Part shown: positions 45,787 to 54,950 of the stretch, piece after piece
Layout: every line of letters starts with the position of its first letter
Position numbering within the stretch: position 1 is the stretch's first letter
From: Bradyrhizobium elkanii WSM2783
GTDB lineage: Bacteria > Pseudomonadota > Alphaproteobacteria > Rhizobiales > Xanthobacteraceae
NCBI RefSeq assembly: GCF_000472865.1
Contig: NZ_AXAP01000001.1
Coordinates: 119,461-183,460, forward strand
Direction of reading: 5' to 3'
DNA length: 64,000 nucleotides
Notes under the pieces: model-generated
Seen by the model: only the letters and a program-made list of their open reading frames with translations
Told to the model about the DNA's origin: nothing
Databases searched by the model: none
Made by a program: the position numbers and the translations under genes

Positions 45787-45895
45787 TGCTCCGATCCCGG
45801 ACTCCGGCCGGGGTCCGTTGTTTCCTTGCATTCGGCCGAAGCCGCAGCCGGCCGCCGTTCGCGCAGCAATCGAAGAGCGCTTCCAGGACGTGACC

Positions 45896-46918
45896 ATGAC
45901 CCAATCGACCGCCGCCGCACCGAACCCCTGGCGCGATCTGACCGACCCTCGCCGGGCCGTGACCGTAGATGACCTCGAAGCCGGCCTGAAGGAGCCGGTG
46001 TTCGAGAACCTGCGGATCCCGGAGGAACTGGGGCCGGTGACGATCACCATCGACGATCACAAGATCAAGCGCTTCGCTTTCACCCAGGACGACTATGGTG
46101 CCTGGTACCTGCGGGGCGAGAGCCCGTTCGACGGTGCGCGCATCGGTCATCCGGCGCTGCTGGGCAATGATCTCGTCCAGCTCTTCACCACGCGTTATCG
46201 TGCCAGCAAGACGGTGGGTTTCCACACCGAGGAGCAGATCTGGTTCGATAGTCCGGTGAAGCTGGGCGAACGCGTGACGCTCGCCGGCCAGTATGTCGAG
46301 GCCTATGAGCGGCGCGGCCAAGGCTATGTGGTCATGGAAGCCCAGGCGACCGCCGAGGACGGGCGCAGCATCGTCAGGCACCGCGGCGTCGAGATCCTGC
46401 GCACGGTGCCGGGTCTCATCGCCGGCCGCGGCAGCAGCAAGACGACCGAACGCAGCGTGACGGGAGAGGTTGCGGACTGTGCGCGGCGGATCGAGAAGGC
46501 CGGTAGCGATGTGGCTGTGGGCGACGTGTTGACGCCGCTCACCAAGGTCTTCACGGCCGAGCAGACCGCCGTCTTCTCGCGCATCGGCGAATACGTGCGC
46601 AATACGCACAACGATCTGCAGATTGCCAAGAAAGGCAAGCTGCCGCCCCTGATCGTGCAGGGCCAGCAGGAATACGGCGCCGCAGCGGCGCTGATGGCGC
46701 GGGTGTTCGGCGCAGCCTGGTTTACCAAAGGCTGGCTGAAGATGAAATTCATCAACACGCTGCAGGTGTTCGATCCGGTGTCGTTCTCGGGCGTGGTGAC
46801 GGCTGTGGGCACGCTGGCCGATGGCGTGCGTGTCGTCGAGCTCGAGGTCTGGGCGCGCCGCGCATCGGATGCCAAGCTCACCGCGGTCGGCTGGGCGTCG
46901 TGCAGGTTGCCGGCCTGA
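45896..46918 (+). CDS. Double-hotdog MaoC-like dehydratase/thioesterase-family protein
   Basis: 340 residues from the ATG at 45896; the frame is open 26 codons further. N-terminal hotdog with ITIDDHKIKRFAFTQDD and GARIGHPALLGNDL (the G-x-x-x-HP turn of MaoC-like enzymes), C-terminal second hotdog with HNDLQIAKKGKLPPLIVQGQQEYGAAAALMARVFGAAW (positions about 235-270; cited as HNDLQIA and VQGQQEYGA). Normally acts on enoyl- or hydroxyacyl-CoA. Its place after a sugar importer is odd, unless both handle an acid. A long palindrome after its stop ends the transcript. Confidence 0.75.
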   Translation: MTQSTAAAPNPWRDLTDPRRAVTVDDLEAGLKEPVFENLRIPEELGPVTITIDDHKIKRFAFTQDDYGAWYLRGESPFDGARIGHPALLGNDLVQLFTTRYRASKTVGFHTEEQIWFDSPVKLGERVTLAGQYVEAYERRGQGYVVMEAQATAEDGRSIVRHRGVEILRTVPGLIAGRGSSKTTERSVTGEVADCARRIEKAGSDVAVGDVLTPLTKVFTAEQTAVFSRIGEYVRNTHNDLQIAKKGKLPPLIVQGQQEYGAAAALMARVFGAAWFTKGWLKMKFINTLQVFDPVSFSGVVTAVGTLADGVRVVELEVWARRASDAKLTAVGWASCRLPA

Positions 46919-46947
46919 CGTTTTATCGGTTCGAGCAGCGCTGCCTC

Positions 46948-47048
46948 AGAGCTTCGGTTCTGATTGAATCAGAACCGAAGCTCTAGATTTTTGTGTTGAC
47001 GCGTTTTCTTCACGCGAGCCGGTGTCCACTTCGCTCGAAAACGCTTTA
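46948..47048. repeat. Palindromic interspersed repeat / bidirectional terminator
   Basis: An 18-bp perfect stem (AGAGCTTCGGTTCTGATT and its complement, 1-nt loop) spans 46948-46984, followed by AGATTTTTG. A second inverted repeat follows: GCGTTTTC (47001-47008) and GAAAACGC (47037-47044). From memory this composite closely resembles a very abundant dispersed intergenic element of Bradyrhizobium genomes. It sits between two convergent genes and contains the iclR stop codon at its right end. Likely terminates both. Confidence 0.7.
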
Positions 47049-47851
47049 GGTGGCCACGCCGCGGATGCGGTAGCCGAGCTGAATGGAGAGCGCGTCGGCG
47101 TGCTGGACCACAAGCGGGGCAATGTTCTTGACGCGGCTATCGTGCAGGCGCTTGGACGTGCCGGTGACGCTGATGGCGGCGATCACTTTTCCGCTGGCAT
47201 TGCGGATCGGGGCGCCAATGCAACGCGTATGCGGTTCAAACTCGCCATTGTTGAGAGCATAGCCGCGCTCGCGGATGATCCGCAGCTCCTCGCGAAGCTT
47301 GTCGGGATCAGTGATCGTGTTGCGCGTATAGGCCACCAGGCCCATGTCGATGATACGCTGGACGACCGGGGCAGGTTGGAAGGCCAGCGCGGCCTTGCCG
47401 ACGCTCGTGCAATAACAAGGTGATGACTCGACGAGCGTGGCGGAGTTGTTGCGGACCAGTGGTCCACCCGGAGTATGCGACACGAACACCATGCTGATGC
47501 CGTCGAATACACCCAGGTGCACGCCTTCCTGCGAAGCCTGGGTCAGCGATTCGACGATCGGCCGCTGCTGCTTCTGCAGATCCATGCTCGACAGCACGGT
47601 GTTGCGAGCTGAAGCAGGCTCAGGCCCAACCGGTACTCGTCCCTGGTATGATCCTGATCGAGGAAGCCGATCTCGCGTAGCGAGACGCACCATCTGTGCG
47701 CGGTGCTGCGCGGCATGCCGGTTCGTTCGGCGATCTCGGAAACGCTGAGGCTGCGCTCCAGGACGGAGAAGCACTGAAGCACCTTCTGCATCTTCTGCGC
47801 GGAGGTTTCGGCGCCGCTGTCTTTGTCCGCCTCGCTGTTCACGGCGTCCAT
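47046..47851 (-). pseudogene. IclR-family regulator interrupted by a one-base frameshift
   Basis: The N-terminal HTH is read from the ATG at 47851 (KVLQCFSVLERS, VSEIAERTGMPRSTAHRW, EYRLGLSLLQLA), then shifts frame near 47602. The IclR effector domain continues in another frame (NTVLSSMDLQKQQ, EGVHLGVFDGISMV, SSPCYCTSVGKAALAF, GEFEPHTRCIGAPI). GCAACACC replaces an expected GCAAACACC, i.e. one missing A. Restored, the protein would be about 268 residues, normal for IclR. It is divergent from the DHDPS/ABC/DhaKL operon and is its expected regulator. Confidence 0.8.
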
Positions 47852-47882
47852 GTTTTCCCGTCCTGAATATGATCTCTGGACG

Positions 47883-48034
47883 TCCCAATATATGGGATAC
47901 TCGTTCTACGAGCAAACGGATGAAATTCGTATTTTATCCCGACTATCGGGATATCGTTTCGCTGAAAACGCAATTAATCATGTCATTTCAATTTGTTGAT
48001 GATTTTTGACAAGGAAAAGGTGCGCCGTTATCGG
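47883..48034 (+). promoter_or_regulatory. Divergent iclR / DHDPS-operon control region
   Basis: Two dyads: TCCCA-N5-TGGGA at 47883-47897 and ATCCCGA-CTA-TCGGGAT at 47936-47952. Both share a TCCC/GGGA core, as expected for two sites of one regulator. A sigma70-like promoter for the rightward operon is visible: TTGACA (48006-48011), 17 bp, TATCGG (48029-48034). The dyads lie 55-110 bp upstream of the -35 box, a position suited to activation of the operon and autorepression of iclR. Confidence 0.6.
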
Positions 48035-48079
48035 TGCCATTTATCAGGATCAACTAGAGTTGCGGAGTCATCGTAAATC

Positions 48080-48979
48080 ATGAGCACCACCTTGAAGGGA
48101 ATCATCCCGGCGCTCGTCACCCCGTTCGATCAGGACGGCAACATCGAGGAGGCCAAGTTCAGGTCTCATGTCCGCTATATTCTCAGCAAGAAGGTGCATG
48201 GCGTGTGCTTCGGCGGTTCGACCGGCGAGGGGTTCACGCTCGAGACCGCCGAACTGCGTCAGCTCGCTGCGGCTGCTGTCGAAGAGGTCAACGGCAAGGT
48301 GCCGGTCGTAGCCGGCATCATTTCCAACAGCACGCGCGATGTGGTTGCCAAGGCCAAGGCGCTTAACGGTCTTAACATCACCGCGCTGCAGGTCACCCCG
48401 ACATTCTACGTGTTCGACTACGGCGAACAGGCGATGTTCGACTATTTCAAGCGCATCTGGGAAACGGTCGGCATTCCTCTTGTCATCTACAACGTCATTC
48501 CCTGGAATCTGCTCAGCACCGAGCTCGTCCTGCGCATTCTGGAGGAGATCCCGGGCGTCATCGGCATCAAGCAGAGCCAGGGCAACATCAAGCGCGCCGC
48601 CGAGCTGGTAATCCGCGCGCCGAAGGGCAAGGCGATCCTCGCCGCCATCGATGACCTTCTGTATCCGTGCTTCATGATGGGTGCGCAAGGCACTCTGGCT
48701 GCTTCGCCGACGGCCGCGCCGGGTCCCTGCGTCGCGCTGTGGGATGCGGTCGAGCGCGGCGATCATGAGCTCGCACTGAAGATCCATAACAAGCTCGTCC
48801 CATTCTGGAACCTGATGGGCCACGAGAATCTTCCGGCTCTCGTCAAGTATTGCCTCGAACTTCAGGGCGATCACGTCGGCCTGGCGCCGCGGCATCCCAT
48901 GCCGCCGGCAAGTGAAGAGCAGAAGAAGGTCATCCGTCCGGCGCTCGAAGCGCTGCTCGCGTTCGATCCGGGACGCTGA
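48080..48979 (+). CDS. DHDPS/N-acetylneuraminate-lyase family aldolase or dehydratase
   Basis: 299 residues, TIM barrel. Family motifs: GIIPALVTPFDQDG, CFGGSTGEGFTLE, TPTFYVF, the Tyr of IYNVIPWN (usual YNVPxR) and the Schiff-base Lys of GIKQSQGN. The catalytic Lys and Tyr are present. The altered YNVIPWN loop and the operon context (sugar importer, DhaKL) argue against dapA and for cleavage or dehydration of a 2-keto-3-deoxy sugar acid or similar. First gene of the operon. Confidence 0.88.
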   Translation: MSTTLKGIIPALVTPFDQDGNIEEAKFRSHVRYILSKKVHGVCFGGSTGEGFTLETAELRQLAAAAVEEVNGKVPVVAGIISNSTRDVVAKAKALNGLNITALQVTPTFYVFDYGEQAMFDYFKRIWETVGIPLVIYNVIPWNLLSTELVLRILEEIPGVIGIKQSQGNIKRAAELVIRAPKGKAILAAIDDLLYPCFMMGAQGTLAASPTAAPGPCVALWDAVERGDHELALKIHNKLVPFWNLMGHENLPALVKYCLELQGDHVGLAPRHPMPPASEEQKKVIRPALEALLAFDPGR

Positions 48980-49034
48980 TCGTCTCTCATATCTACAAAA
49001 TCGGCGCGCGAAGTGCCTAGCGAGGAGGAAGAAC

Positions 49035-50435
49035 ATGTCCAGGAGTCCCGAAGCGGCGAATCCCGAAGCGGCTGATGCTGCTCTCCCGGCGGCCGGCGCC
49101 ATCAATCGCCGGGACGTCTTGAGGACGATGGCTGCGCTGACGGCCGGCGCCGCCGTCGGCCTGCGCTCTCCGCCAGTGCTGGCCCAGGCGAAGCGGTTCG
49201 ATGGCGTCACGCTTCGCGGCGCCTGCTTCCAGCACGTCTTCCATGAGAATGTGAAGGCCTATCTGCCGGAGTTCGAGAAGGCGACCGGGATGAAGGTCGA
49301 GATCGATCTCCAGGCCTTCCCTGTCTACAACCAGCGCATGGATCTCGAGCTTTCCACGCAGGGATCCAGCTACGACTTCATCAACATCACTTTCCCCTAT
49401 TCGGGCCGCTGGGTTGGTGCGGGCTGGCTCGCGCCGCTGGACTCGTTCGTCAGTGATCGCAACCAGACCCCCGCGGAGTGGAATCCCGACGACTTCGTCA
49501 GCGGCACCCAGACCCCGTTCCGCGGCAAGGACGGCAAGACCTACGGCTTCGCCTGGGAGGCCGGCGCGATGATGATGGGGATCGCGCGTTACGACCTGAT
49601 CGAGAAGGCCGGTCTTAATATCCCCGAGACACTCGAAGAACTCGCGGCAGTCTGCGCGGCCGTCCATGGCAAGGATGGCGTTGCGGCCTACGTGAACGAC
49701 AAGCTGCATCACTGGAATTTCCCGCCCTACCTCATGAACATGGGTGGCAAGGTGTTTCGCAAGGCGCCGGACGATCTGATGCCGACGCTCGATACGCCGG
49801 AAGCGGCGCGCGCCGCGCAATATTATGGGGATCTCCTCAGCAAATATGGCCCGCAGGGCGTGTTGTCGTTCACCGACGATCAGGCGCTGCGCAGCCAGAC
49901 GGAGGGGCGCGCCAACATTCGCACCAATGCGATGGCCTGGGTGCTGCCGCTCGCCAAGCGCGCCGATTCCAAGGTCAAGGAGACGGCGCGCTTCGGCATG
50001 ATCCCGAAGGGCGCCGGCGGCAGCTTCCCGGGCTGCAATGCCAATGGCTACGGCATTCCGGTCGGTGCGCGGCAGAAGGAAGCCGCGTGGGCCTTCATTC
50101 AGTGGGCAACCTCGAAGGAGACATTCCGGCGTATCGCGTTCGAGCGCGGCGGCCTGGCCGTTCCGCGCCGGTCCATCATCGACGATCCAGAATACCGCAA
50201 GGTGCTCAACATCAACGGTCAGGATGTCGCCGCGCTCTATCTTCAAATTTTGGAGCGCGCCGGCGAGGGCAACTACATGAGCTACCGTACCGTCCCGGTC
50301 TTTCCGCAAGTGGGCGACAAGATCAACAAGGCGATCGAGCGCATCGCCTCGCGTCAGCAGAGCGCGGAGGCTTCCATGGCGACGGCACAGGCCGAAGCCG
50401 TTGCCGATCTGCGCAAGGCCGGTGTTGCGCTTTAA
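49035..50435 (+). CDS. Sugar ABC transporter substrate-binding protein (family 1, Tat-type signal)
   Basis: 466 residues from the ATG at 49035 with GAGGAGG upstream; the longer frame is ignored. Tat-like leader NRRDVLRTMAALTAGAAVG with cleavage near VLAQA. Solute-binding fold 1: LPEFEKATGMKVEID, YDFINITFPYSGRW, GVAAYVNDKLHHWNF, GIPVGARQKEAAWAFIQW (motifs abbreviated). Its stop overlaps the next gene's ATG (TAATG). Typical of CUT1 importers for oligosaccharides, polyols or glycerol derivatives. Confidence 0.92.
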   Translation: MSRSPEAANPEAADAALPAAGAINRRDVLRTMAALTAGAAVGLRSPPVLAQAKRFDGVTLRGACFQHVFHENVKAYLPEFEKATGMKVEIDLQAFPVYNQRMDLELSTQGSSYDFINITFPYSGRWVGAGWLAPLDSFVSDRNQTPAEWNPDDFVSGTQTPFRGKDGKTYGFAWEAGAMMMGIARYDLIEKAGLNIPETLEELAAVCAAVHGKDGVAAYVNDKLHHWNFPPYLMNMGGKVFRKAPDDLMPTLDTPEAARAAQYYGDLLSKYGPQGVLSFTDDQALRSQTEGRANIRTNAMAWVLPLAKRADSKVKETARFGMIPKGAGGSFPGCNANGYGIPVGARQKEAAWAFIQWATSKETFRRIAFERGGLAVPRRSIIDDPEYRKVLNINGQDVAALYLQILERAGEGNYMSYRTVPVFPQVGDKINKAIERIASRQQSAEASMATAQAEAVADLRKAGVAL

Positions 50436-51394
50436 TGTCGATCTCCACCAAGGTGTCGGATTACGCCGCGGCCAGCGATGGCCGTGGCGCAGCTATCGGC
50501 GCGCTTCCCCATTTCGAACGACAGCGGATCCGCTTTTTCTGGATGCTGCTGACGCCGGTGCTCGTGATCCTCGCCATCGTCACGCTGCTGCCGACGATCT
50601 ATCTTCTGGTCACCAGCTTTACGCCGCTGAGCCTGGCGACGCCGGGAACGGCCTGGAATTTCTCGGACCCGCTGGCCAACTACAAGGTTCTGTTCGGCGA
50701 CAGCAGGCTGCACAACAGCCTGTGGGTGCAGCTCAAGCTGTCGTTCTTCACCGTGGTGCTGCAGCTCCTGCTCGGCCTCGTCGTCGCCTTGCTGCTGAAC
50801 ATGCGCACCGCGCTGATGGAGGCCTTGCGCTCGACGTTTCTCGTGCCGATGGTGTTGCCACCCATCGTCGTGGCGATCATCTGGAAGGTGCTTTACTCGC
50901 CCGACATCAGCCCGGCGTGGTGGATATTCAAAGCGCTTGGCTGGTCCGTCGCGACGCCGATCACCGATGCCAATTGGGCGCTGACCGCGATCATCATCGC
51001 CGATACCTGGGAGTGGTTTCCCTTCACGATGCTGATCATCCTGGCCGCGCTCTCGATGATGCCCGAGGAGCTGCGCGAGGCCGCCCGCATTGACGGCGCG
51101 ACAAGCTGGCAGCTCACCTGGTTCGTGACGCTGCCCTATCTGCGCAACACGCTTCTGGTTGCCGGCCTGTTCCGATTGATCGACAGCATCAAGACCTTCC
51201 CGCTGATCTATATCCTTACCGATGGCGGGCCGGGCACCGTGACCGAAGTCTCCAACTATTACGTCTTCTCGCAGTCCTTCAACTACAGCTATATCGGCTA
51301 CTCGTCGGCAGTCACCATGGTGCTGCTTGCGATCACGCTGTTGCTGAGCTGGATCATCATCCGCGTCGTTGCAGGAGAGTCCCGTGTCGACTGA
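50435..51394 (+). CDS. Sugar ABC transporter permease (MalF/UgpA type)
   Basis: 319 residues; start at 50435 overlaps the previous stop (TAATG). Six TM helices, first at about 33-55, and the EAA loop EELREAARIDGATSWQLTWFVTLPYL (core EAARIDGA) that docks on the ATPase. Works with the next permease as a heterodimer in the inner membrane. Confidence 0.93.
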   Translation: MSISTKVSDYAAASDGRGAAIGALPHFERQRIRFFWMLLTPVLVILAIVTLLPTIYLLVTSFTPLSLATPGTAWNFSDPLANYKVLFGDSRLHNSLWVQLKLSFFTVVLQLLLGLVVALLLNMRTALMEALRSTFLVPMVLPPIVVAIIWKVLYSPDISPAWWIFKALGWSVATPITDANWALTAIIIADTWEWFPFTMLIILAALSMMPEELREAARIDGATSWQLTWFVTLPYLRNTLLVAGLFRLIDSIKTFPLIYILTDGGPGTVTEVSNYYVFSQSFNYSYIGYSSAVTMVLLAITLLLSWIIIRVVAGESRVD

Positions 51395-52223
51395 CGCTCC
51401 CTCCTATCTCCCACGTCGCGAACGCATTCTTGCCAACACGCTCGTCATCGTGCTCGCGATCCTGACGCTGTTGCCCTTCCTGTGGTTTGTGGTGATGAGC
51501 TTCAAGCCGTCGGACGAGTTCTTCACCGGAATAGATGGCTTGTTCTTCAAGCCGACGCTGAAGAACTACGAAGGGTTGTGGACTGGCCGGTTCTCGGTGT
51601 CGATCTGGAACAGCATCGTCACCAGCACGGTTTCGACCGGGTTGGCGCTGATGATCGGAACGCCCGGCGCCTACGCGCTGTCGCGCGCCACCATGCGTCG
51701 CGAGCGCACGTTCTCGCTGCTCATCCTGGCCTCGCGAATGGCGCCGCCGGTCGCTTTCGCCATTCCCTACTTCCTCGTTTACCGCAATCTTGGACTACTG
51801 GACACGAAGACCGGCCTCATCATCGTCTACCTGACTTTCAATCTCGCGCTGGTCGTGTGGCTGATGCGCAATTTCTTTGATGGGACGCCGCGCGCGCTGG
51901 AAGAGGCCGCCTGGATAGATGGTGCCAGCCTCTGGAAGACATTCGTGCTGATCGTTCTTCCGATGTCCACTCCGGCGATAGCCACCACGGCAATGTTGTG
52001 CTTCCTCTATTCCTGGAACGACTTCTTCTTCGCCCTGACGTTGACCCGCAACAGCGCCATGACCGCTCCCGTCGAGGTCGTGAACTTCATGAACTACGAA
52101 GGTTGGGAGTGGGGCAAGATCGCCGCCGGCGGCACGCTGATCATGATGCCTGTGCTGCTCTTCTCGGTGCTGATGCGCAAGTACCTCGTCGCGGGCATGA
52201 CCGCGGGCGCGGTCAAGGGCTGA
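51384..52223 (+). CDS. Sugar ABC transporter permease (MalG/UgpE type)
   Basis: 279 residues from GTG at 51384, chosen because AGGAGA lies 6 nt upstream; TTG at 51369 is a poorer choice. Overlaps the previous gene by 11 bp. Six TM helices and the EAA loop [17 protein letters not shown]. Partner of the MalF-like permease. Confidence 0.92.
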   Translation: MSTDAPSYLPRRERILANTLVIVLAILTLLPFLWFVVMSFKPSDEFFTGIDGLFFKPTLKNYEGLWTGRFSVSIWNSIVTSTVSTGLALMIGTPGAYALSRATMRRERTFSLLILASRMAPPVAFAIPYFLVYRNLGLLDTKTGLIIVYLTFNLALVVWLMRNFFDGTPRALEEAAWIDGASLWKTFVLIVLPMSTPAIATTAMLCFLYSWNDFFFALTLTRNSAMTAPVEVVNFMNYEGWEWGKIAAGGTLIMMPVLLFSVLMRKYLVAGMTAGAVKG

Positions 52224-52258
52224 CGCGGGCTCGCCCTTCGCGAAGGAATAAACATGCA

Positions 52259-53308
52259 ATGAGTACGGTAACGATCAAGGATGTGCGCAAGCGCTACGGC
52301 TCTCTTGAGGTGATCCACGGGATTTCGGTCGACATCGAAGACGGCGAGTTCGTCACGCTCGTCGGGCCGTCGGGCTGTGGCAAGTCCACGCTGCTGCGCA
52401 TGATCGCCGGGCTGGAGGTCATCAGCTCCGGCGCGATCAGCATCGGCAGCCGCGTTGTCAACGACGTCGCGCCGAACGACCGTGACATTGCGATGGTATT
52501 TCAGAACTACGCCCTCTACCCGCAGATGACGGTCGCTCAAAACATGGGTTTCGCGCTGCGGCTGCAGAAGCGTCCGAAGGCAGAGATCGAAAAGCTGGTG
52601 CGCCAGGCTGCGTCCATTCTTGACCTCGAGAATTATCTGGAACGCTATCCGCGCCAGCTCTCCGGCGGCCAGCGGCAGCGCGTGGCCATGGGCCGCGCCA
52701 TCGTGCGCAACCCGCAAGTATTCCTGTTCGACGAGCCGTTGTCGAACCTCGACGCCAAACTGCGCGTGCAGATGCGCTCCGAAATCAAGAACATGCACCA
52801 GCGGCTCAAGACCACGACGGTCTATGTCACGCACGATCAGATCGAGGCGATGACCATGGCCGACAAGATCGTCGTGCTGCGCGGCGGCACGGTCGAGCAG
52901 GTCGGACGACCGCTGGATCTCTACGACAAGCCGGCCAACAAGTTCGTGGCCGGGTTCATCGGCTCGCCTTCGATGAACTTCATTCCGGCGATCGCGGGCG
53001 GCGGGCGCATCGTCGCAGACGGCGGGGGAGATCTCGGTTCGGCGCCGCCCATGCAGGACGGACGGAAGGTGATCTTCGGCATCCGGCCGGAGCACATCCA
53101 CGTCGGCAAAGCGGGCGTGGACGGGACCATATTGCTGATAGAGCCGACCGGTGCCGAGACGGTGCTGCAGCTTCGTGTCGGCACGACGCCAGTCACGGCC
53201 GTTGTCCGGGAGCGCATCACGGCTGCTGTAGGGGACGTCATCAAGCTGGCGTTCGACCCCGTCATTCATCTGTTCGATCCCGGGACCGAAGCGCGTATCG
53301 CCAACTGA
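52259..53308 (+). CDS. Sugar ABC transporter ATPase (MalK/UgpC type)
   Basis: 349 residues from the ATG at 52259. Walker [12 protein letters not shown]-loop FQNYALYP, signature LSGGQRQRV, Walker [13 protein letters not shown], switch His in VTHDQ, then a C-terminal TOBE-like regulatory domain ([17 protein letters not shown]). Complete and apparently functional, in contrast to the half ATPase of the neighbouring RbsC system. 35 bp after the second permease. Confidence 0.95.
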   Translation: MSTVTIKDVRKRYGSLEVIHGISVDIEDGEFVTLVGPSGCGKSTLLRMIAGLEVISSGAISIGSRVVNDVAPNDRDIAMVFQNYALYPQMTVAQNMGFALRLQKRPKAEIEKLVRQAASILDLENYLERYPRQLSGGQRQRVAMGRAIVRNPQVFLFDEPLSNLDAKLRVQMRSEIKNMHQRLKTTTVYVTHDQIEAMTMADKIVVLRGGTVEQVGRPLDLYDKPANKFVAGFIGSPSMNFIPAIAGGGRIVADGGGDLGSAPPMQDGRKVIFGIRPEHIHVGKAGVDGTILLIEPTGAETVLQLRVGTTPVTAVVRERITAAVGDVIKLAFDPVIHLFDPGTEARIAN

Positions 53309-53335
53309 CCTTGTGCCATTCCAGGAGGGCTTCTC

Positions 53336-53671
53336 ATGAAGAAAATCATCAACTCACCCTCGGACTATGTTGACGAGATGCTTGCCGGCCTCGTGGCGGC
53401 CCATCCCTCGCTTGCTCTGGGCGGAGAGGCAAGGCGCGTGGTGCGCCGGGCGGAAGGCGCGCGTCAGGGGAAGGTCGGCATCGCCTCGGGCGGAGGCTCG
53501 GGGCATCTGCCGCTCTTCACCGGTTATGTCGGCAAGGGGCTGCTCGACACCTGCTCCATCGGCAACGTCTTCGAGGGACCGAACGTGGCCTCCTGCACCG
53601 AGGCCATCAAGCTTGCTGATGGTGGCGCCGGCGTGCTGCTGCTCTATGGCAATTACGGCGGCGACCCATGA
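53336..53671 (+). CDS. dhaK: Dihydroxyacetone-kinase-type DhaK, N-terminal part (split by frameshift)
   Basis: 111 residues: start of a DhaK domain (KKIINSPSDYVDEML, GIASGGGSGHLPLFTGYVGKGLLD, GNVFEGPN, LLLYGNYGGD). The frame closes at TGA just after GGD, where other DhaK proteins continue GD-V-MNF. One missing base (CC in place of a GTC-type codon) explains it. The rest follows in the next entry with a 4-bp ATGA overlap. GHLP replaces the common GHEP, so substrate may not be dihydroxyacetone. Confidence 0.82.
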   Translation: MKKIINSPSDYVDEMLAGLVAAHPSLALGGEARRVVRRAEGARQGKVGIASGGGSGHLPLFTGYVGKGLLDTCSIGNVFEGPNVASCTEAIKLADGGAGVLLLYGNYGGDP

Positions 53672-54333
53672 ATTTCGACATGGCCGCCGAGATGCTTGAG
53701 CTTGATGGCGTCGAAACGCGCACCGTGCTTGGCTGCGACGACATCGCCAGCGCCTCGCCTCTGGAGGCGCGCAAGCGGCGTGGTGTCGCCGGCATCGTCT
53801 ACGCCTACAAGATCGCCGGCGCACGCGCAGAGGAGGGGGCCAGCCTGTCTGATGTCGCCGGGATCGCGCAGAAAGCTGTCGATGCGACCCGTACCATCGG
53901 CATGGCGACCGCGCCCTGCCGCGTGCCCGGCGCGGACAGATCGACCTTCACCGTCGGTAAGGATGAGATGGAGATGGGCATCGGCATTCACGGCGAGCCC
54001 GGCATCTGGCGCGACAAGCTGAGATCCGCTGACGAGATCGCGACCGAAATGATCGAGCGCCTTCTGGCGGAGCAGCCGCGGGGCAGCGGCAATCGGGTCT
54101 CCATCCTCGTCAACAGCCTGGGTGCGACGCCGCTGGAAGAGCTGTTCATCCTCTACAGGAAAGCGGCCCAACTCCTGGCGGCACGCGGGCTACACATCGT
54201 GATGCCGCTTGTTGGCCCCTACGTGACGTCGATGGAGATGGCCGGCGCCTCGATCAGCCTTTGCTTCCTCGACGACGAACTGGAGCGCCTTCTCGCTGCT
54301 CCCGCATACTGCCCATTCTGGACGGTCGGCTGA
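53668..54333 (+). CDS. dhaK: DhaK, C-terminal part with substrate-binding histidine
   Basis: 221 residues beginning MNFDMAAEMLELDGV, which is the direct continuation of the preceding 111 codons; together 332 residues, the normal DhaK length. Contains GMATAPCRVPG, the MGIGIHGEPG loop with the histidine that binds the ketone covalently, and a complete C-terminus. No separate ribosome site is obvious, but the ATGA overlap could allow coupled re-initiation. Either a recent frameshift, a base-calling error, or a genuinely two-piece DhaK. Confidence 0.82.
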   Translation: MNFDMAAEMLELDGVETRTVLGCDDIASASPLEARKRRGVAGIVYAYKIAGARAEEGASLSDVAGIAQKAVDATRTIGMATAPCRVPGADRSTFTVGKDEMEMGIGIHGEPGIWRDKLRSADEIATEMIERLLAEQPRGSGNRVSILVNSLGATPLEELFILYRKAAQLLAARGLHIVMPLVGPYVTSMEMAGASISLCFLDDELERLLAAPAYCPFWTVG

Positions 54334-54950
54334 TGCTGTCGGCAAAGTCCCTCATTTCGGCAGCGTCGCGCGCTCATGCCGCGATGCCGCAGCTCGAACA
54401 AGAACTCAATGCTGCCGACGCGAAGTTGGGCGATGGCGACACGGGCGGTATGCTTGCCAGGGTGATTGAGCGGCTGGCGTCGGTGGATGCGAAGGACGGC
54501 GACGATCTCGGCCGTGTCTGCGGCGCTCTTGCACAGGCGGCCGCGGCTGCCACCGGCTCCAGCCTTGGCACGCTATTTGCGACCGGACTTCTCGCGTTCG
54601 CTCGCGCCACGAAAGGCCGCACCGAGCTTGCCGCCTCGGAGCTGGGTCCGATCCTTGCCGATGTGCGTGACGCGATGCTGAAGCGCGGCCAATCGGCGCT
54701 CGGCGACAAGACGGTCATCGACGCGATCGATGCCGTTGCCAAGGCGGTCACGGGCAAGTCGGACTGGACCGAGATGGTCAGCGCCGCGCGGCAGAGCGCC
54801 GCCGCTGTGTTGGCCGATTTCAACGACAAACCCTGCAGGATCGGCCGTGCGCGGATGTTCGGCGACAAGAGCCGCGGCCTCGACGATCCCGGAATGCTGG
54901 CATTTGTCAGGCTGGTGACCGCCGTTACGGAAGGCAATCATGCTTCATAA
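54333..54950 (+). CDS. dhaL: Dihydroxyacetone-kinase-type subunit DhaL (ADP/ATP-binding)
   Basis: 205 residues; start overlaps the DhaK stop (TGATG). DhaL motifs: AADAKLGDGDTGGML with the Mg-binding aspartates, ATGSSLGTLF, KTVIDAIDAV and FGDKSRGLDDPG (lid/C-terminal Mg-loop). No DhaM is adjacent; because the sequence does not show which phosphoryl donor is used, both ATP-dependent and PTS-dependent operation are open. Last gene of the operon. Confidence 0.88.
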   Translation: MLSAKSLISAASRAHAAMPQLEQELNAADAKLGDGDTGGMLARVIERLASVDAKDGDDLGRVCGALAQAAAAATGSSLGTLFATGLLAFARATKGRTELAASELGPILADVRDAMLKRGQSALGDKTVIDAIDAVAKAVTGKSDWTEMVSAARQSAAAVLADFNDKPCRIGRARMFGDKSRGLDDPGMLAFVRLVTAVTEGNHAS

